Positions 13,996-14,047 of a stretch of DNA of 14,047 bases are shown in pieces. A program made the translations under genes and the position numbers. Position 1 is the first letter of the stretch; the number at the start of each line of letters is the position of its first letter. Origin of the DNA: an uncultured Chlamydiae bacterium (GTDB lineage: Bacteria > Chlamydiota > Chlamydiia > Chlamydiales > Rhabdochlamydiaceae); contig CAMFJP010000019.1 of the NCBI GenBank assembly GCA_945957075.1, forward strand, positions 1 to 14,047. Direction: 5' to 3'. The notes beneath the pieces were generated by a model. The model had not been told where the DNA came from and did not search any database. It saw nothing but the letters and a program-made list of their open reading frames with translations.

Positions 13996-14047
13996 ATTAG
14001 ATTTGTGTGGTAAATATAAATGCTTTTTTTGGGATTAACTTGGCTCT

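Noticed and set aside
14020..14047. ATG at 14020 followed by a hydrophobic plus-strand frame to the window edge
   Set aside because: Only nine codons, no ribosome site, and the minus-strand frame with terminator is the better reading.

Overview
The window is a dense, AT-leaning bacterial chromosomal segment with no rRNA, tRNA, CRISPR array or recognisable transposase gene. My best guess at the source is an environmental member of the Chlamydiota (a Parachlamydia/Simkania/Waddlia-like intracellular bacterium). The reasons are a type 3 RNase H, short intergenic gaps, several small secreted proteins of unknown family, an amoeba-pathogen-style MFS carrier and a proteobacterial-type bo3 oxidase operon. 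This placement is inference; no marker gene proves it.

Layout, left to right. Positions 1-405 hold the C-terminal end of menC (o-succinylbenzoate synthase, menaquinone pathway), which overlaps tail to tail with an MFS transporter on the minus strand (383-1654). Pyruvate kinase (1725-3161), a Yip1-domain membrane protein (3281-3907) and a secreted protein of unknown family (3946-4533) follow on the plus strand and end at a stem-loop (4550-4581).

The minus strand then carries the respiratory block. Transcription runs from right to left: cyoA (8778-9641), cyoB (6819-8765), cyoC (6227-6817), cyoD (5901-6230), a 237-bp gap, cyoE (4794-5663), and a 43-residue exported peptide (4588-4719). Together cyoA-D encode a heme-copper quinol oxidase and cyoE makes its heme O. 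The cyoD-cyoE gap holds an oppositely oriented gene for a 50-residue lipoprotein that is very rich in cysteine (5742-5894). It has a CxC-x3-CxC-x3-CxC core like that of metallothioneins and is the most interesting item in the window.

To the right of cyoA lie a YchJ-family protein (9737-10171, plus strand), then a minus-strand pair in which rnhC (RNase HIII) is translationally coupled to a predicted outer-membrane beta-barrel protein (10230-11141). Divergent from rnhC are a 67-residue basic protein (12166-12369) and an M20-family metallopeptidase (12362-13735) that overlaps it by 8 bp.

The last 312 bp hold no clear gene. They contain a 191-bp nested palindrome (13754-13944) with 17-bp perfect terminal inverted repeats bounded by TA, a 27-bp central stem and an extra hairpin in the left arm. 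It looks like a miniature non-autonomous element or a very large terminator structure. A probable minus-strand terminator (13976-13995) suggests another gene enters from the right.
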